A DNA stretch of 64,000 nt from Variovorax paradoxus. Lineage in GTDB: Bacteria > Pseudomonadota > Gammaproteobacteria > Burkholderiales > Burkholderiaceae_C. This document shows, in pieces, positions 38,168 through 47,634 of the stretch. Position numbers and translations under genes: made by a program. The DNA lies in assembly GCF_022009635.1 (NCBI RefSeq), contig NZ_CP091716.1:4919501-4983500 (forward strand), written 5' to 3'. The notes beneath the pieces were generated by a model that ran no database searches, was not told the origin of the DNA, and saw only the letters and a program-made list of their open reading frames with translations. How positions within the stretch are numbered: the first letter of the stretch is position 1; every line of letters starts with the position of its first letter.

Positions 38168-38833
38168 GTGAACGCCAACACGCCGGCTTCCACGGCCCAG
38201 ACGGCGTTGCCCGACTGGGCGTTGCAGTCGGAGCCCGTGGAAGGCGTGCGCATCGACATCGCCTTCATCGTGGAGCCCTCGTTCTACTACGGCCCCTCGT
38301 CGCACATCTCGCCCGAACAATGGCGGAACCTGCGCGAGCCGCTTTACCAGCCGGCCATACCGGGGGCGGAACAGGGCTTCGTGCTGTCGGCCGACTGCGT
38401 TGGCCACGAGGAAGAACTCCACCGCCACTACCGCGACCTGCTCGCCAAAGCCGCGCAACGCGGCAAGAACATCGCCGACACCATCCATTTCTGGAACAGG
38501 CCGGTCGTCCACGCACCGGGGAGCTTTTTGCTGAGCTTTCCGTGGCACGACCGCTTCAGCGAGGGGCGAGCCTTCATCGAATCGTTGACGGCAGGCATGC
38601 CGGGCGAGGTCTTCTCCGATTACGAGCAAGGCTGGTTCTTCGACCTGAGGCTGCACGACGGCATGCTGTACTTGCGCGACGACGATCCCGACGAAGGCAA
38701 GACCTTCCACAACCTGCGCTTCGCCTACGCGCCCGTGCGCGCACAGGTCGAGACCGTGCTTGCGCGCGTCGAGCGCTTGATTGCCAGGCTGGCGGACGAA
38801 TTCGGCCGCGACTACTGGACGGACGGCAACTGA
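38168..38833 (+). CDS. Hypothetical protein
   Basis: 221 aa from a GTG at 38168, 8 bases after the iclR stop. Soluble, no signal; contains FIVEPSFYYGPSSHISPEQW and IHFWNRPVVHAPGSFLLSFP, with acidic and aromatic clusters. No family recognised. The close spacing suggests co-transcription with the iclR gene, but nothing in the sequence ties it to aromatic degradation. Confidence 0.65.
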   Translation: MNANTPASTAQTALPDWALQSEPVEGVRIDIAFIVEPSFYYGPSSHISPEQWRNLREPLYQPAIPGAEQGFVLSADCVGHEEELHRHYRDLLAKAAQRGKNIADTIHFWNRPVVHAPGSFLLSFPWHDRFSEGRAFIESLTAGMPGEVFSDYEQGWFFDLRLHDGMLYLRDDDPDEGKTFHNLRFAYAPVRAQVETVLARVERLIARLADEFGRDYWTDGN

Positions 38834-38902
38834 CAGCATTCCGACAGCATCCGCCGGGCAGGATGCGCGCTTTCAATTCCAAAGCGCTGGAGACACAAGC
38901 CC

Positions 38903-39913
38903 ATGTCCGACTTCCTTTCCCCCGACGCCGCCCGCCTGAACCGCCGCCACTGGCTCCAGGCCGGCGGCGCCCTCGGCCTTGGCGGCCTGCTGCCTTCACT
39001 GGCGCGCGCGGAAGACGCCTGGCCCAGCAAGTCGGTCCGCTTCGTCGTGCCCTTCGCGCCCGGCGGCAGCTCGGAGATCGTCGCGCGCTCGACCGCCGCC
39101 GAGCTTTCGCGCACGCTGGGCCAAAGCGTGTTCGTCGACAACAAGCCCGGCGCGGCCGGCAACATCGCGATGAGCGAGGTGGCGCGCAGCACCGACCAGC
39201 ACACGATCATCCTCGGCCACATCGGCACGCTGGCGGTCAACCCGTACATCTTCGCCAAGCTGCCCTACGACGCGAACAAGGACTTCAAGCCCGTGAGCCT
39301 GCTGGCCAAGGTGCCCAGCCTCTACGTGGTGCACCCGGACGTGCCGGCGAAGAACCTCAAGGAGTTCATCGCGTATGCCAAGTCGAAGCCGGGCAAGCTC
39401 AGCTACGGCTCGGCCGGCAACGGCAGCGCGGGGCACCTGGCCTTCGAGTACCTGAAGATGACGGCCGATGTGTTCATGCTGCACGTGCCCTACCGCGGCA
39501 CCGGGCCGATGGTGACCGACCTGCTCTCGGGCCGGCTCGACGCGTCGGCCATCGGCGCGGCGGCGATCATTCCGTTCATCAAGGCGGGCAAGGTGCGCTG
39601 CATCGCGACCGGCTCGGCCAAGCGCCTGGCGCAGTTGCCCGACGTGCCCACGGTGGCCGAGCAGGGCTTCCCCGGCTTCGAGATGACGCAGTGGTACGGC
39701 ATGCTGGCGCCGGCCAATTTCGCGCCGGCCAACCTGGCCAAGCTCTCGGCCGAGACGATGAAGGCGGTGAAGTCGCCCGACTCGATGCAGCGGCTGACGG
39801 CCGATGCGGCCGAGGCCATCGGCGGCACGCCCGAGCAGTTCACGCAGTTCATCGCGGCGGAGCAGGCGCGCTGGCAGAAGGTGATCGCAAGGGCAAACAT
39901 CAAGCCGGATTGA
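38903..39913 (+). CDS. Bug/TctC family periplasmic solute-binding protein 1
   Basis: 336 aa. A twin-arginine-like signal (LNRRHWLQAGGALGLGGLLP) precedes the binding domain: SVRFVVPFAPGGSSEIVART-like start, VDNKPGAAGNIA, SLLAKVPSLYVVHPD, GSAGNGSAGHLAFE. Bug proteins bind carboxylates and amino acids for tripartite tricarboxylate transporters; no tctAB membrane genes are in the window. It stands 26 bases before a TctD-like response regulator, so it could instead be a co-sensor for that system. Confidence 0.92.
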   Translation: MSDFLSPDAARLNRRHWLQAGGALGLGGLLPSLARAEDAWPSKSVRFVVPFAPGGSSEIVARSTAAELSRTLGQSVFVDNKPGAAGNIAMSEVARSTDQHTIILGHIGTLAVNPYIFAKLPYDANKDFKPVSLLAKVPSLYVVHPDVPAKNLKEFIAYAKSKPGKLSYGSAGNGSAGHLAFEYLKMTADVFMLHVPYRGTGPMVTDLLSGRLDASAIGAAAIIPFIKAGKVRCIATGSAKRLAQLPDVPTVAEQGFPGFEMTQWYGMLAPANFAPANLAKLSAETMKAVKSPDSMQRLTADAAEAIGGTPEQFTQFIAAEQARWQKVIARANIKPD

Positions 39914-39939
39914 GCGTTTCACGCTCTAGCATCGGCGCC

Positions 39940-40605
39940 ATGCGCATCCTGCTGGCCGAAGACGAACACACCCTGGGCACCTGGCTCTGCAAGGCGCTGG
40001 AGCATGCGGGCATCCAAGTCGAATGGGTGGACGACGGGCGCCTGGCCGACCGGGCGCTGCAGCAGCGCGACCATGACGCGCTGGTGCTCGACCTGGGCCT
40101 GCCCGGGCTCGACGGGCACACGGTGCTGCAACGCCTGCGCGAGCGCGACCAGCGGCTGCCCGCGCTGATCCTCACGGCGCGCGATTCGCTCAACGAACGC
40201 GTGGCCTCGCTCAACGCGGGCGCGGACGACTTCCTCGCCAAGCCCTTCGCGCTGGCCGAACTCGAGGCGCGGCTGCATGCCCTGGTGCGCCGCGCGCGCG
40301 GCGTGGAGCATCCGCGGCTGGCCTGCGGGCCGCTGGTGTACGACGGCGCGCGCCGGCACTTCACGCTGGGCGGCGAAACGCTGGCGCTGTCGCCGCGCGA
40401 GCTGGCGGTGCTGCGCGTGCTGGTGCAGCGCAGCGGCGAACCGCTGTCGAAGCAGCAGATCCTGGAGCGCGTGTTCTCCGACGACGAGGAAGTGCACCCG
40501 GAGGCGGTGGAAGTCTTCGTCTACCGGCTGCGCAAGCGGCTGGACGGCAGCGGCGTGCGCATCGTCACGCTGCGCGGGCTGGGTTATGTGCTGGAAGCGG
40601 ACTAG
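39940..40605 (+). CDS. TctD-like OmpR-family response regulator
   Basis: 221 aa. Receiver domain 1-115 with acidic pocket (AEDEH), phosphorylated aspartate in ALVLDLGLPGLDG (about D51), threonine in LILTARD and lysine in DDFLAKPF. C-terminal winged helix: LALSPRELAVLRVLVQRSGE, VEVFVYRLRKRLDG, IVTLRGLGYVLE. It directly abuts the histidine kinase gene. In TctDE systems the pair controls tricarboxylate uptake. Confidence 0.93.
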   Translation: MRILLAEDEHTLGTWLCKALEHAGIQVEWVDDGRLADRALQQRDHDALVLDLGLPGLDGHTVLQRLRERDQRLPALILTARDSLNERVASLNAGADDFLAKPFALAELEARLHALVRRARGVEHPRLACGPLVYDGARRHFTLGGETLALSPRELAVLRVLVQRSGEPLSKQQILERVFSDDEEVHPEAVEVFVYRLRKRLDGSGVRIVTLRGLGYVLEAD

Positions 40606-42027
40606 GTGGGCATGCCGTCGTTGCGGCTGAATGCACGCTTGCGGCGCGCCAGCCTGTGGCAGCGCCTGGCGCTTTTGCTGTTTCCCGCGCTGCTGGTCGT
40701 GACCGGGCTCGAACTGTGGATGACGCGGCACGACGCACTGGCCGCAGCCAACGCCGCCTACGACCGCTCGCTGCTGGGCGCGCTCAAGTCCATCGACGCC
40801 AACATCTCGACCGCCTCGGGCGGCCTGTCGGTGGAGTTGCCGTACACGATGTTCGAGTTCTTCGAGCTCACGGCGAGCGGGCAGGTTTTCTTCAGGGTAT
40901 CGACCTCCGACGGGCTGGTCGAGCTGGGCAGCGCCGACCTGCCCGCGCCGCCGGCCGAACTGAAGATGGGCACGCCGGCCTTCTACGACGCGACCTACTT
41001 CGGCGAACCGGTACGCCTCGCCGCCTACCGCCGCGACCTCGACCGCGCGCCGGCCGGCAGCACCGGGCGCAGCGTGCTGGTGCAGGTGGGGGAAAGCACG
41101 CGCTCGCGGCAGGAGTTCACCGCGCGGCTGGTGCGCAGCGCGGCGCTGCGCGACGGGCTGGTGCTGGCGATGCTGCTGTGCGGCACCGCCGTGGCGCTGG
41201 CCGCGGCGCTGCGCCCGCTGTCGAGGCTGGCGCGCGAGGTACAGGCGCGCACGCCCGAAGACCTCACGCGCATCGCCGAGGCCGACCTGCCCGCCGAGGT
41301 GCGCCCGCTGGTCGCGGCGGTCAACCAGCAGATGACGCGCACGCAAGACCTGGTGACGCAGCAGCGCCAGTTCCTGGACGACGCCTCGCACCAGCTGCGC
41401 ACCCACCTCACCACGCTGCAGATGCAGGCCGACTACGCCCGGCGCGAGCAGGATCCGGCGCAGATCCAGCTCGCGCTCGACGCGCTGGGCACCGAGATCG
41501 GCCGCGCGACACGCAGCGCGCAGCAGTTGCTCGCGCTCGGGCGCAGCGACACGGTGTCGGTCGAGCCCGCCGGCTTCGACATGGCGGCGCTGCTGCGCGA
41601 AGTGGCGGTCGACCTGCTGCCGCTGGCGCGCGCCAAGCGCATCGACCTGGGCATTCACTCGCCCACACCGGAATTCATCGCCATCGCCGACCGGGGGCTG
41701 ATGCGCGAGGCGCTGAGCAACCTCGTGACCAATGCCATCGCCTACACGCCCGCCGAAGGCACGATCACGCTGTTCGCCGCCGGCGACGCGGCGGGCTGGA
41801 GCCTCAACGTCGAGGATGACGGGCCGGGCCTGTCCGACGAGGAGCGCGCCGCGCTGGGCCAGCGCTTTCGACGTGGCGCGCGCGCCGGCAAGGGCGGCTT
41901 CGGGCTCGGGCTGGCCATTGCGCGCTCGATCGCGCAGCGGCACCAAGGCGAGCTGCGGCTCGAATCACGCGAAGCCGAGCCAGGGCTGCATGCGATCATC
42001 TGGTGGCCCCGTCCGGCGGCGCACTGA
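40606..42027 (+). CDS. TctE-like sensor histidine kinase
   Basis: 473 aa from the GTG at 40606 right after the regulator's stop (an ATG at 40612 is the alternative). Two membrane segments (about 18-38 and 182-203) enclose a periplasmic domain of the two-component-sensor N-terminal type. A HAMP-like helix precedes the phosphorylation site FLDDASHQLRTHLTTLQ, where the usual proline is histidine. ATPase boxes: LSNLVTNAIAYTP (N box), VEDDGPGLS (G1), GGFGLGLAIARSI (G2). Probably senses a carboxylate, perhaps with a Bug protein. Confidence 0.93.
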   Translation: MGMPSLRLNARLRRASLWQRLALLLFPALLVVTGLELWMTRHDALAAANAAYDRSLLGALKSIDANISTASGGLSVELPYTMFEFFELTASGQVFFRVSTSDGLVELGSADLPAPPAELKMGTPAFYDATYFGEPVRLAAYRRDLDRAPAGSTGRSVLVQVGESTRSRQEFTARLVRSAALRDGLVLAMLLCGTAVALAAALRPLSRLAREVQARTPEDLTRIAEADLPAEVRPLVAAVNQQMTRTQDLVTQQRQFLDDASHQLRTHLTTLQMQADYARREQDPAQIQLALDALGTEIGRATRSAQQLLALGRSDTVSVEPAGFDMAALLREVAVDLLPLARAKRIDLGIHSPTPEFIAIADRGLMREALSNLVTNAIAYTPAEGTITLFAAGDAAGWSLNVEDDGPGLSDEERAALGQRFRRGARAGKGGFGLGLAIARSIAQRHQGELRLESREAEPGLHAIIWWPRPAAH

Positions 42028-42045
42028 ACCGCCCGCCACAACCCC

Positions 42046-43062
42046 ATGCCCGCGCCCCTTCACGCCAACCGCCGCCACGCCTTGCGCGCGCTGTCCGCGC
42101 TGCTCGTGCCAGCAAGCCTGCGCGCGGCAGCGGCCGACGATCCATCCATGGACGCCGCCGATTGCGTGATCCCCGCCAAGGCCGGCGGCGGCTTCGCGCT
42201 GACCTGCGCGCTCGCCCGCGACGCGCTGCAGGCCGTGCGCCCCGGCCGTCCGCCGCTCGCGCAGCGCTACCTGCCGGGCGGCATCGGTGCCGTCGCGTTC
42301 GACCGCATCGCCACCGGCAAGCTCGGCGGGCCGGGCACGCTGGTCGCGTTTTCCAGCGGCTCGCTGCTCAACCTGGCACAGGGCCGCTTCGGTCCGCACC
42401 CGCCTTCGGCCGTGCGCTGGATCGCCACGCTGGGCACCGACTACGGCGTGATCGCCGTGCACCGCGACTCCCCCTTCAAACGCCTGCAGGACCTGGTCGC
42501 CGCGCTGCGGCAAGACCCGTCGCGCATCGCCTTCGGCGCGGGCGGCACGGTCGGCAGCCAGGACTGGGTGAAGGCCGCGCTGCTGGTGCGCGCCGCGGGG
42601 CGCGACCACAAGGCAATGCGCTTCGTGTCTTTCGAGGGCGGCGGCGATGCGCTTTCGGCACTGCAGGGCAAGCATGTCGACGCCTTCCCCGGCGACGCGG
42701 CAGAAGCACTGCAGGCCATTGCGGGCGGTGCCGCCGTGCGGCTGCTCGCGGTGCTGTCGGACGAACGGCTGGGCGGCGGGCTCACCGGCGTGCCGACCGC
42801 GCGCGAGCAAGGCGTGGACCTGGTCTGGCCGACCGTGCGCGGCCTCTACCTGAGCGCGGACGTGCCGGAGGCAGCCGTGCGTGCCTGGACCGCCGCCTTC
42901 CGCGAAGCGAGCGCCGCGCCGGGCTACGCCGCCCTGCTCGAGCGGCACGGGCTGTATCCCTTCGCGCTCACCGGCACCGCGCTCGACGACTACGTGCAGG
43001 CGCAGATCGCGGCCTACCGGAAGCTGGCCGACGGGCTGGGCCTGCGCCGCTGGCCGTCCTGA
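42046..43062 (+). CDS. Bug/TctC family solute-binding protein 2 (divergent)
   Basis: 338 aa. A twin-arginine-like signal (NRRHALRALSALLVPASLRA) is followed by a divergent TctC domain: VIPAKAGGGFALTCALARDA, RYLPGGIGAVAFDRIATGKL, IAFGAGGTVGSQDWVKAALL, AFPGDAAEALQAIAGG. Shorter loops and lower similarity than the first Bug protein. It follows the kinase gene by 18 bases, so the operon reads Bug-regulator-kinase-Bug. Confidence 0.85.
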   Translation: MPAPLHANRRHALRALSALLVPASLRAAAADDPSMDAADCVIPAKAGGGFALTCALARDALQAVRPGRPPLAQRYLPGGIGAVAFDRIATGKLGGPGTLVAFSSGSLLNLAQGRFGPHPPSAVRWIATLGTDYGVIAVHRDSPFKRLQDLVAALRQDPSRIAFGAGGTVGSQDWVKAALLVRAAGRDHKAMRFVSFEGGGDALSALQGKHVDAFPGDAAEALQAIAGGAAVRLLAVLSDERLGGGLTGVPTAREQGVDLVWPTVRGLYLSADVPEAAVRAWTAAFREASAAPGYAALLERHGLYPFALTGTALDDYVQAQIAAYRKLADGLGLRRWPS

Positions 43063-43081
43063 ACGCAGGCAAGATGGCGCC

Positions 43082-43483
43082 ATGACCGAAGACGCCATCA
43101 CTGACTACCTGATCGACATGCTGGCCGGCGGCCACTTCCAGATCGCCGACGACAACACCTTCTTCTTCCACGACGCGGACAACAAGTTTCCCTTTGCCAC
43201 GATCGTGACCAAGGACAGCGAGTTCGACAACGCCTCGAAGCTGGACCGCCCGGGCGCGTTTCGCCTGAACATCGGCGTGGGCAAGGAGAGCTTCCGCGCG
43301 TTGTTCGGCGAAGCGCCGGCGGCAGCCGCCGACCCGGCCGCACTGGACACGCTGATGCCCCACCCCGTGTACGGGAAGATGTACTGGGTGAGCGTGATCT
43401 CCCCCAGCACACAGACCTTCGACAAGGTGAAGCCCCTGCTCGCCGAGGCTCTGGCCTTGGCACGAGCGCGCAAGCCGGGCTAG
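43082..43483 (+). CDS. DUF6194-type hypothetical protein
   Basis: 133 aa from the ATG at 43082. A small alpha/beta protein: FFFHDADNKFPFATIVTKDS, RPGAFRLNIGVGKESFRALF, MPHPVYGKMYWVSVISPS. This pattern fits a family of small proteins found in actinobacteria and proteobacteria (DUF6194) with no known role. Its last 4 bases overlap the end of the convergent ROK regulator gene. Confidence 0.75.
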   Translation: MTEDAITDYLIDMLAGGHFQIADDNTFFFHDADNKFPFATIVTKDSEFDNASKLDRPGAFRLNIGVGKESFRALFGEAPAAAADPAALDTLMPHPVYGKMYWVSVISPSTQTFDKVKPLLAEALALARARKPG

Positions 43484-44703
43484 GCAGCCTTCAGGAACAC
43501 GTCGTGGTCCGGCGCGAAGTTCGCGTGCAGCGGCAGCATCGCGCCGCCCAGCGCGCAGGCTTGCGCACCGGCCCTGCCGCCATGCAGCTGCGGACGCCAC
43601 AGGCCTTCCCAGTTGCAGCGGTCGAGCGCGGCGCGGGTGTGCTCCAGCAGGGCCTGCAGCAGCAGGCGCGACATCGATCCGTCCACCACCACGTCGGCCA
43701 GGTCGAGCATGGCGGCGCCGTTCACGATGGCATGCGCGAGCGCCTGCGATGCGCTTTCCAGCCAGGCCTGGGTGGAGGCCGCGAAAGGCGCCTGCAATGC
43801 GCGGTCGTCATAGGCGGCCATCGCGTCGAGGCCCTCGCCCGCCAGGCGCTGCTCCAGCTCCCAGAGCGAGGCCTGCGCGACGAGCTGCGCCGGCAGCGCG
43901 CCGCCGCGGCCGGGCGGCTGCATGGGCAGCGACGCCAGTGCGCCCGCGTTGCCGTGCGCGCCGGTGTGCAGGTGCGAGTTGATGACCAGCCCGCCGCCCA
44001 CGAAGGTATCGACGAAGATGTACAGGAAGCTCTTCAGGTCATGCCCGCGCCCGCCCACCAGCTCGGCCACGCAGGCGGCCACGGTGTCGCGCGCGAAGCT
44101 CACCGGCACGTCGGTGCGCGCGCGCACCTCGGCCGCCAGGTCCATCTGGTTCCACAGGTCGGCTTGCGCCTTCGACAGCCCCAGCGTGCGATGCCAGCCG
44201 CCGAGCTGGAACGGCGCCGCGAGCCCCACGCCCACGTTGCGCGCGGCCAGCGGCCCCAGGCCGTCGCGCAGCCGGTGGATGTGCTGCGCGATGGCGGGCA
44301 GCAGCTCGTCCACGTCGGGAAAGTCGTAATGCACGATGTGACGATCACGCACCCGCGTGGTGAAGTCGATCAGCAGCCACTCGGCGCCGCGCCGGCCCAC
44401 CTTGATGCCGATGGAGAACGCGCCGTCGGGGTTCAGCGCCAACGGCACCGAAGGCTGGCCGATGCGCCCGCGCACGCGGTTCTGCTTGACGATGAGCCCG
44501 TCTTCCTCGAGCCGCGCGGTGATGAGCCCGATGGTCTGCGCGCTCAGCCCGGTGAGCCGCGCGAGGTCGGCCTTGGGCAGGCTCGTGTGAACGCGCAGCG
44601 CCTGCAGCACCGTGCGTTCGTTGAACTGGCGCATGCCGACCTGGTTGGAGCCGCGAAGCCGCAGCAGGTCGGGCGTGCGCGCGGCGGTGTCCGCATTAGG
44701 CAT
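43480..44703 (-). CDS. ROK family transcriptional regulator
   Basis: 407 aa. N-terminal winged helix (NERTVLQALRVHTSLPKADL, ARLTGLSAQTIGLITARLEE) joined to a sugar-kinase-like ROK domain (VGVGLAAPFQLGGW, FLYIFVDTFVGGGLVINSHL, HTGAHGNAGALASLP). ROK repressors respond to sugars or sugar phosphates. It overlaps the end of the ABC ATPase gene by 8 bases and is the last gene of the importer operon; its likely target is the palindrome at 47614-47634. Confidence 0.93.
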   Translation of the reverse strand: MPNADTAARTPDLLRLRGSNQVGMRQFNERTVLQALRVHTSLPKADLARLTGLSAQTIGLITARLEEDGLIVKQNRVRGRIGQPSVPLALNPDGAFSIGIKVGRRGAEWLLIDFTTRVRDRHIVHYDFPDVDELLPAIAQHIHRLRDGLGPLAARNVGVGLAAPFQLGGWHRTLGLSKAQADLWNQMDLAAEVRARTDVPVSFARDTVAACVAELVGGRGHDLKSFLYIFVDTFVGGGLVINSHLHTGAHGNAGALASLPMQPPGRGGALPAQLVAQASLWELEQRLAGEGLDAMAAYDDRALQAPFAASTQAWLESASQALAHAIVNGAAMLDLADVVVDGSMSRLLLQALLEHTRAALDRCNWEGLWRPQLHGGRAGAQACALGGAMLPLHANFAPDHDVFLKAA

Positions 44704-45493
44704 GCGCCTCCGCGGGCAACTGCTCGGCGGTCATGGCGCCGGTCATCACGGCCACCGTGTCGCTCATGCTGATTTTCTTCGGGTCGAGCACGGCCGCGCG
44801 CCTGCCCAGCCGCGCCACGTGGATGCGGTCGGCCACCTCGAACACGTGCGGCATGTTGTGGCTGATGAGCACCACCGGCAGGCCCCGGTCGCGCACGCGG
44901 CGGATCAGCTCGAGCACCATGTTGCCCTCCTTCACGCCGAGCGCGGCGGTGGGCTCGTCCATGATGACCACGTGCCGCGCGAAGGCCGCGCTGCGCGCCA
45001 CAGCCACGCATTGGCGCTGGCCGCCCGAAAGCGTTTCGACCGCCTGCGTCATCGACTGGATGCCGACCTTCAGGTCGGCCATGCGCGCGGTGCTTTCGCT
45101 CAGCATCTTCTTCTTGTCGAGCATGCGCAGCACATTGCCCATGAAACCGGGGCGTCGCAGCTCGCGGCCGAGGAACAGGTTCTCGTAGATGGTCATGGCC
45201 GGGGCCACGGCCAGGTCTTGATAGACCGTCTCGATGCCGGCGCGGCGCGCGTCCAGCGGATTGCGGAAGTTCACCGGCTTGCCGTCGAGCAGGATCTGCC
45301 CTTCGTCGGGCACCACCGCGCCCGACAGCGCCTTGATGAGCGAGGACTTGCCCGCGCCGTTGTCGCCGATCACCGCGAGGATTTCTCCTTCGCGCAGTTC
45401 GAAGTCGACGCCGTCGAGCGCCGTGACCTGCCCGTAGCGCTTCACCAGGCCCTTGGCCTGCATCACGATCTTGGGGTTTGCAACGACGTTCAT
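44696..45493 (-). CDS. Sugar ABC transporter ATP-binding protein (FrcA-like)
   Basis: 265 aa, a single nucleotide-binding domain as in the FrcA type rather than the duplicated RbsA type. Walker A GDNGAGKSSLIKALSG, Q-loop VYQDLAVAPAMTIYENLFLG, signature LSGGQRQ, Walker B VVIMDEPTAALG, H-loop VLISHNMPH. Energises sugar uptake with the permease whose stop overlaps its start (TGATG). Confidence 0.94.
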   Translation of the reverse strand: MNVVANPKIVMQAKGLVKRYGQVTALDGVDFELREGEILAVIGDNGAGKSSLIKALSGAVVPDEGQILLDGKPVNFRNPLDARRAGIETVYQDLAVAPAMTIYENLFLGRELRRPGFMGNVLRMLDKKKMLSESTARMADLKVGIQSMTQAVETLSGGQRQCVAVARSAAFARHVVIMDEPTAALGVKEGNMVLELIRRVRDRGLPVVLISHNMPHVFEVADRIHVARLGRRAAVLDPKKISMSDTVAVMTGAMTAEQLPAEAHA

Positions 45494-46452
45494 CAGCGGG
45501 CTCCCCGGCGCGAGAGTTGATCGGCCGTGACCGCAAGAATCACCAGCACGCCGGTCACCAGCACCTGGTAGATCGACGACACGCCCATCAGCGTGAGCCC
45601 GTTGCGGAACACGCCCACGATCAGCACGCCGATCAGCGAACCCAGCACGATGCCGCGTCCGCCGAAGAGGCTGGTGCCGCCGAGCACCACCGCCGTGATG
45701 GCGTCGAGGTTCTCGGTCTGGCCCGCGTTCGGGTCGCCCACGCCGGTGCGCGCCACCGACAGCAGCGACGCAATGCCGTACAGCACGCCCGCCGCCACGT
45801 ACACGCCCAGCAGCACGCGCTGCGTCGGAATGCCGACCAGCCGCGTGGCCTCGGCGTTGTTGCCCACCGCGTAGATGTGGCGTCCCGCCGCCGTCTCGCG
45901 CAGCACGAACCATGCAAGGCCGTAGAGCACCAGCATCAGCACCGCGCCCCACGCCACCTCGGCGTTGCCGATGCTGAAGGTGGTGCCCAGGCCCGTGAGG
46001 CCGCCCGGCAGGTCGGTGATGGTCTGCGACGACGAATACAGCTGCGTGATCGCGAAGGCGATGTTCAGCGTGCCCAGCGTCACGATGAAGGGCGGCAGCT
46101 TGATGCGCGTGACCAGCAGGCCGTTGAGCAGGCCGAACAGCGTCGTCACGCCGATGCCGCAAAGGATGGCCACCGGCGCCGGCAGCCCCAGTTCGGTGGC
46201 GAACTTGCTCATGATGATGCCGCCCAGCGCCATCACCATGCCGCACGACAGGTCGATGCCCGCCGTGAGGATGATCAGCGTCTGGCCGATGGCGATGACG
46301 CCGACCACCATCACCTGCTGCAGGATCAGCGAGAGATTGCCGCCGGTGAGAAAGCGGTCCGACTGGGTCGCAAAGAAGATGCAGGCGCCGAGCAGGGCCA
46401 GCCACGGCCCGAGGGCGCCCCACGGAATGTGGTGCGTTGGAGACTTCGCCAT
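45493..46452 (-). CDS. Sugar ABC transporter permease (FrcC/RbsC-like)
   Basis: 319 aa with eight to ten membrane segments. BPD_transp_2 signatures: ILTAGIDLSCGMVMALGGII, PPFIVTLGTLNIAFAIT, AVGNNAEATRLVGIPTQRV and AVVLGGTSLFGGRG. Forms the membrane channel of a pentose/hexose importer. Its last base overlaps the ATPase start; the binding-protein gene ends 33 bases upstream. Confidence 0.95.
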   Translation of the reverse strand: MAKSPTHHIPWGALGPWLALLGACIFFATQSDRFLTGGNLSLILQQVMVVGVIAIGQTLIILTAGIDLSCGMVMALGGIIMSKFATELGLPAPVAILCGIGVTTLFGLLNGLLVTRIKLPPFIVTLGTLNIAFAITQLYSSSQTITDLPGGLTGLGTTFSIGNAEVAWGAVLMLVLYGLAWFVLRETAAGRHIYAVGNNAEATRLVGIPTQRVLLGVYVAAGVLYGIASLLSVARTGVGDPNAGQTENLDAITAVVLGGTSLFGGRGIVLGSLIGVLIVGVFRNGLTLMGVSSIYQVLVTGVLVILAVTADQLSRRGAR

Positions 46453-46485
46453 GGCTTCGTCGTGAATCGGTTCGTCAGCAGCGGA

Positions 46486-47493
46486 TTACTTCTTGCCCCA
46501 GCACAGCTCGGCGCCTGTCTTGGTGTCCTTGCTGTCGACGCCCGCCACGCTCTTGCCGGCGATCAGCGTGACGCCGGTGTCCACATAGCCCGAGGCCTTC
46601 TTGCCGGTCTTGGCGAACTCCACGCCCGCGGCCACGCCCATCGCGGCCATCTTCAGCGGGTACTGCTGCGAGGTCGCGGCGATGATGCCCGCGGCCGTGT
46701 CCTTGATGCCCTGGCAGCCGCCATCGACCGACACGATCATCACGCCCTTTTCCTTGCCCGCGCGCTTGAGCGCGTTGTACGCACCGGCCGCCGCGGGTTC
46801 GTTGATGGTGTAGACCAGGTTCACGTCGGGCGCCTTCTGCAGGCAGTTTTCCATCACCGTCTGCGCCTTTGCCTGGTCGCCGTAGCTGTCGGCCATGCAG
46901 ACGATCTCGGGTGCCTTCGACAGTTCGTTCGACTTCGGGTCGTTGGCCGGCAGGCCGAAGCCCTTCATGAAGCCGTTGTGGCGCTGCGCGCCCACCGGGT
47001 GGCCCGGCAGCAGGTCGAGCGCGACGATCTTCGCGGGCTTGCCCGCCATCGCGGCCTTGGCGTATTCGCCGATCAGCACGCCGGCCGTGTAGTTGTTGGT
47101 GGCGAACAGCGCGTCGGTGGCGTCCGGCGGATCGGCCGGGCTGTCGAGCGCGATCACCATCACGCCCTTGTCGCGCGCCTTCTTGATCGCGGGCACGATG
47201 GCCTTCGCATCGCTCGGCGTGATCAGGATGGTCTTGGCGCCGGCCGCGATCATGTTCTCCATCGCCGTGATCTGGCCCGCGTTGTCGCCGTCGGCCTTGC
47301 CCGCGCCCGAGAGCAGCTTGGCGCCCTGCTTCTTCGCCTCTTCCTGCGCGCCTTCCTTCATCTTGACGAAGAAGGGATTGGTTTCGGTCTTGGTGACGAG
47401 ACCGATGATGGGCTGGTCGGCGGCGAAGGCGCCGCTGGCCGCAACGAGGGACATGGCCGCCACGGCCAGGATGGAGCGGGAGCTGCTGAGCAT
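46486..47493 (-). CDS. Sugar ABC transporter substrate-binding protein (FrcB-like)
   Basis: 335 aa. Signal peptide MLSSSRSILAVAAMSLVAAS...FAA, then a type I periplasmic binding protein: PIIGLVTKTETNPFFVKMKE, MIAAGAKTILITPSDAKAIV, VMVIALDSPADP, LVYTINEPAAAGAYNAL. The KTETNPFFVKM start is characteristic of the fructose-type FrcB group, so fructose is the best guess for the ligand. Strong AAGGAG ribosome site 8 bases before the ATG. First gene of the importer operon. Confidence 0.94.
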   Translation of the reverse strand: MLSSSRSILAVAAMSLVAASGAFAADQPIIGLVTKTETNPFFVKMKEGAQEEAKKQGAKLLSGAGKADGDNAGQITAMENMIAAGAKTILITPSDAKAIVPAIKKARDKGVMVIALDSPADPPDATDALFATNNYTAGVLIGEYAKAAMAGKPAKIVALDLLPGHPVGAQRHNGFMKGFGLPANDPKSNELSKAPEIVCMADSYGDQAKAQTVMENCLQKAPDVNLVYTINEPAAAGAYNALKRAGKEKGVMIVSVDGGCQGIKDTAAGIIAATSQQYPLKMAAMGVAAGVEFAKTGKKASGYVDTGVTLIAGKSVAGVDSKDTKTGAELCWGKK

Positions 47494-47613
47494 GGTGTGT
47501 CTCCTTGGACAGGCGGCGTAGCGCCTGCGGTCTTTTGGAACCGGATCGCTCGGGCTTTCTTGAAGTGAAAGGCTCGGCGTCCGGGCGCAGGGCGACTATC
47601 GGCCAGGAGATGG

Positions 47614-47634
47614 ACTAAATCAAGCTGATTTAGT
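47614..47634. promoter_or_regulatory. Palindromic operator candidate of the sugar importer operon
   Basis: Perfect inverted repeat ACTAAATCA-N3-TGATTTAGT, 120 bases upstream of the binding-protein ATG and the only AT-rich patch in the promoter region. ROK repressors often bind TA-rich palindromes of this size, so the ROK protein at the end of the operon is the likely ligand. The other bases of the 211-base gap (47494-47704) show only the ribosome site. Confidence 0.6.
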
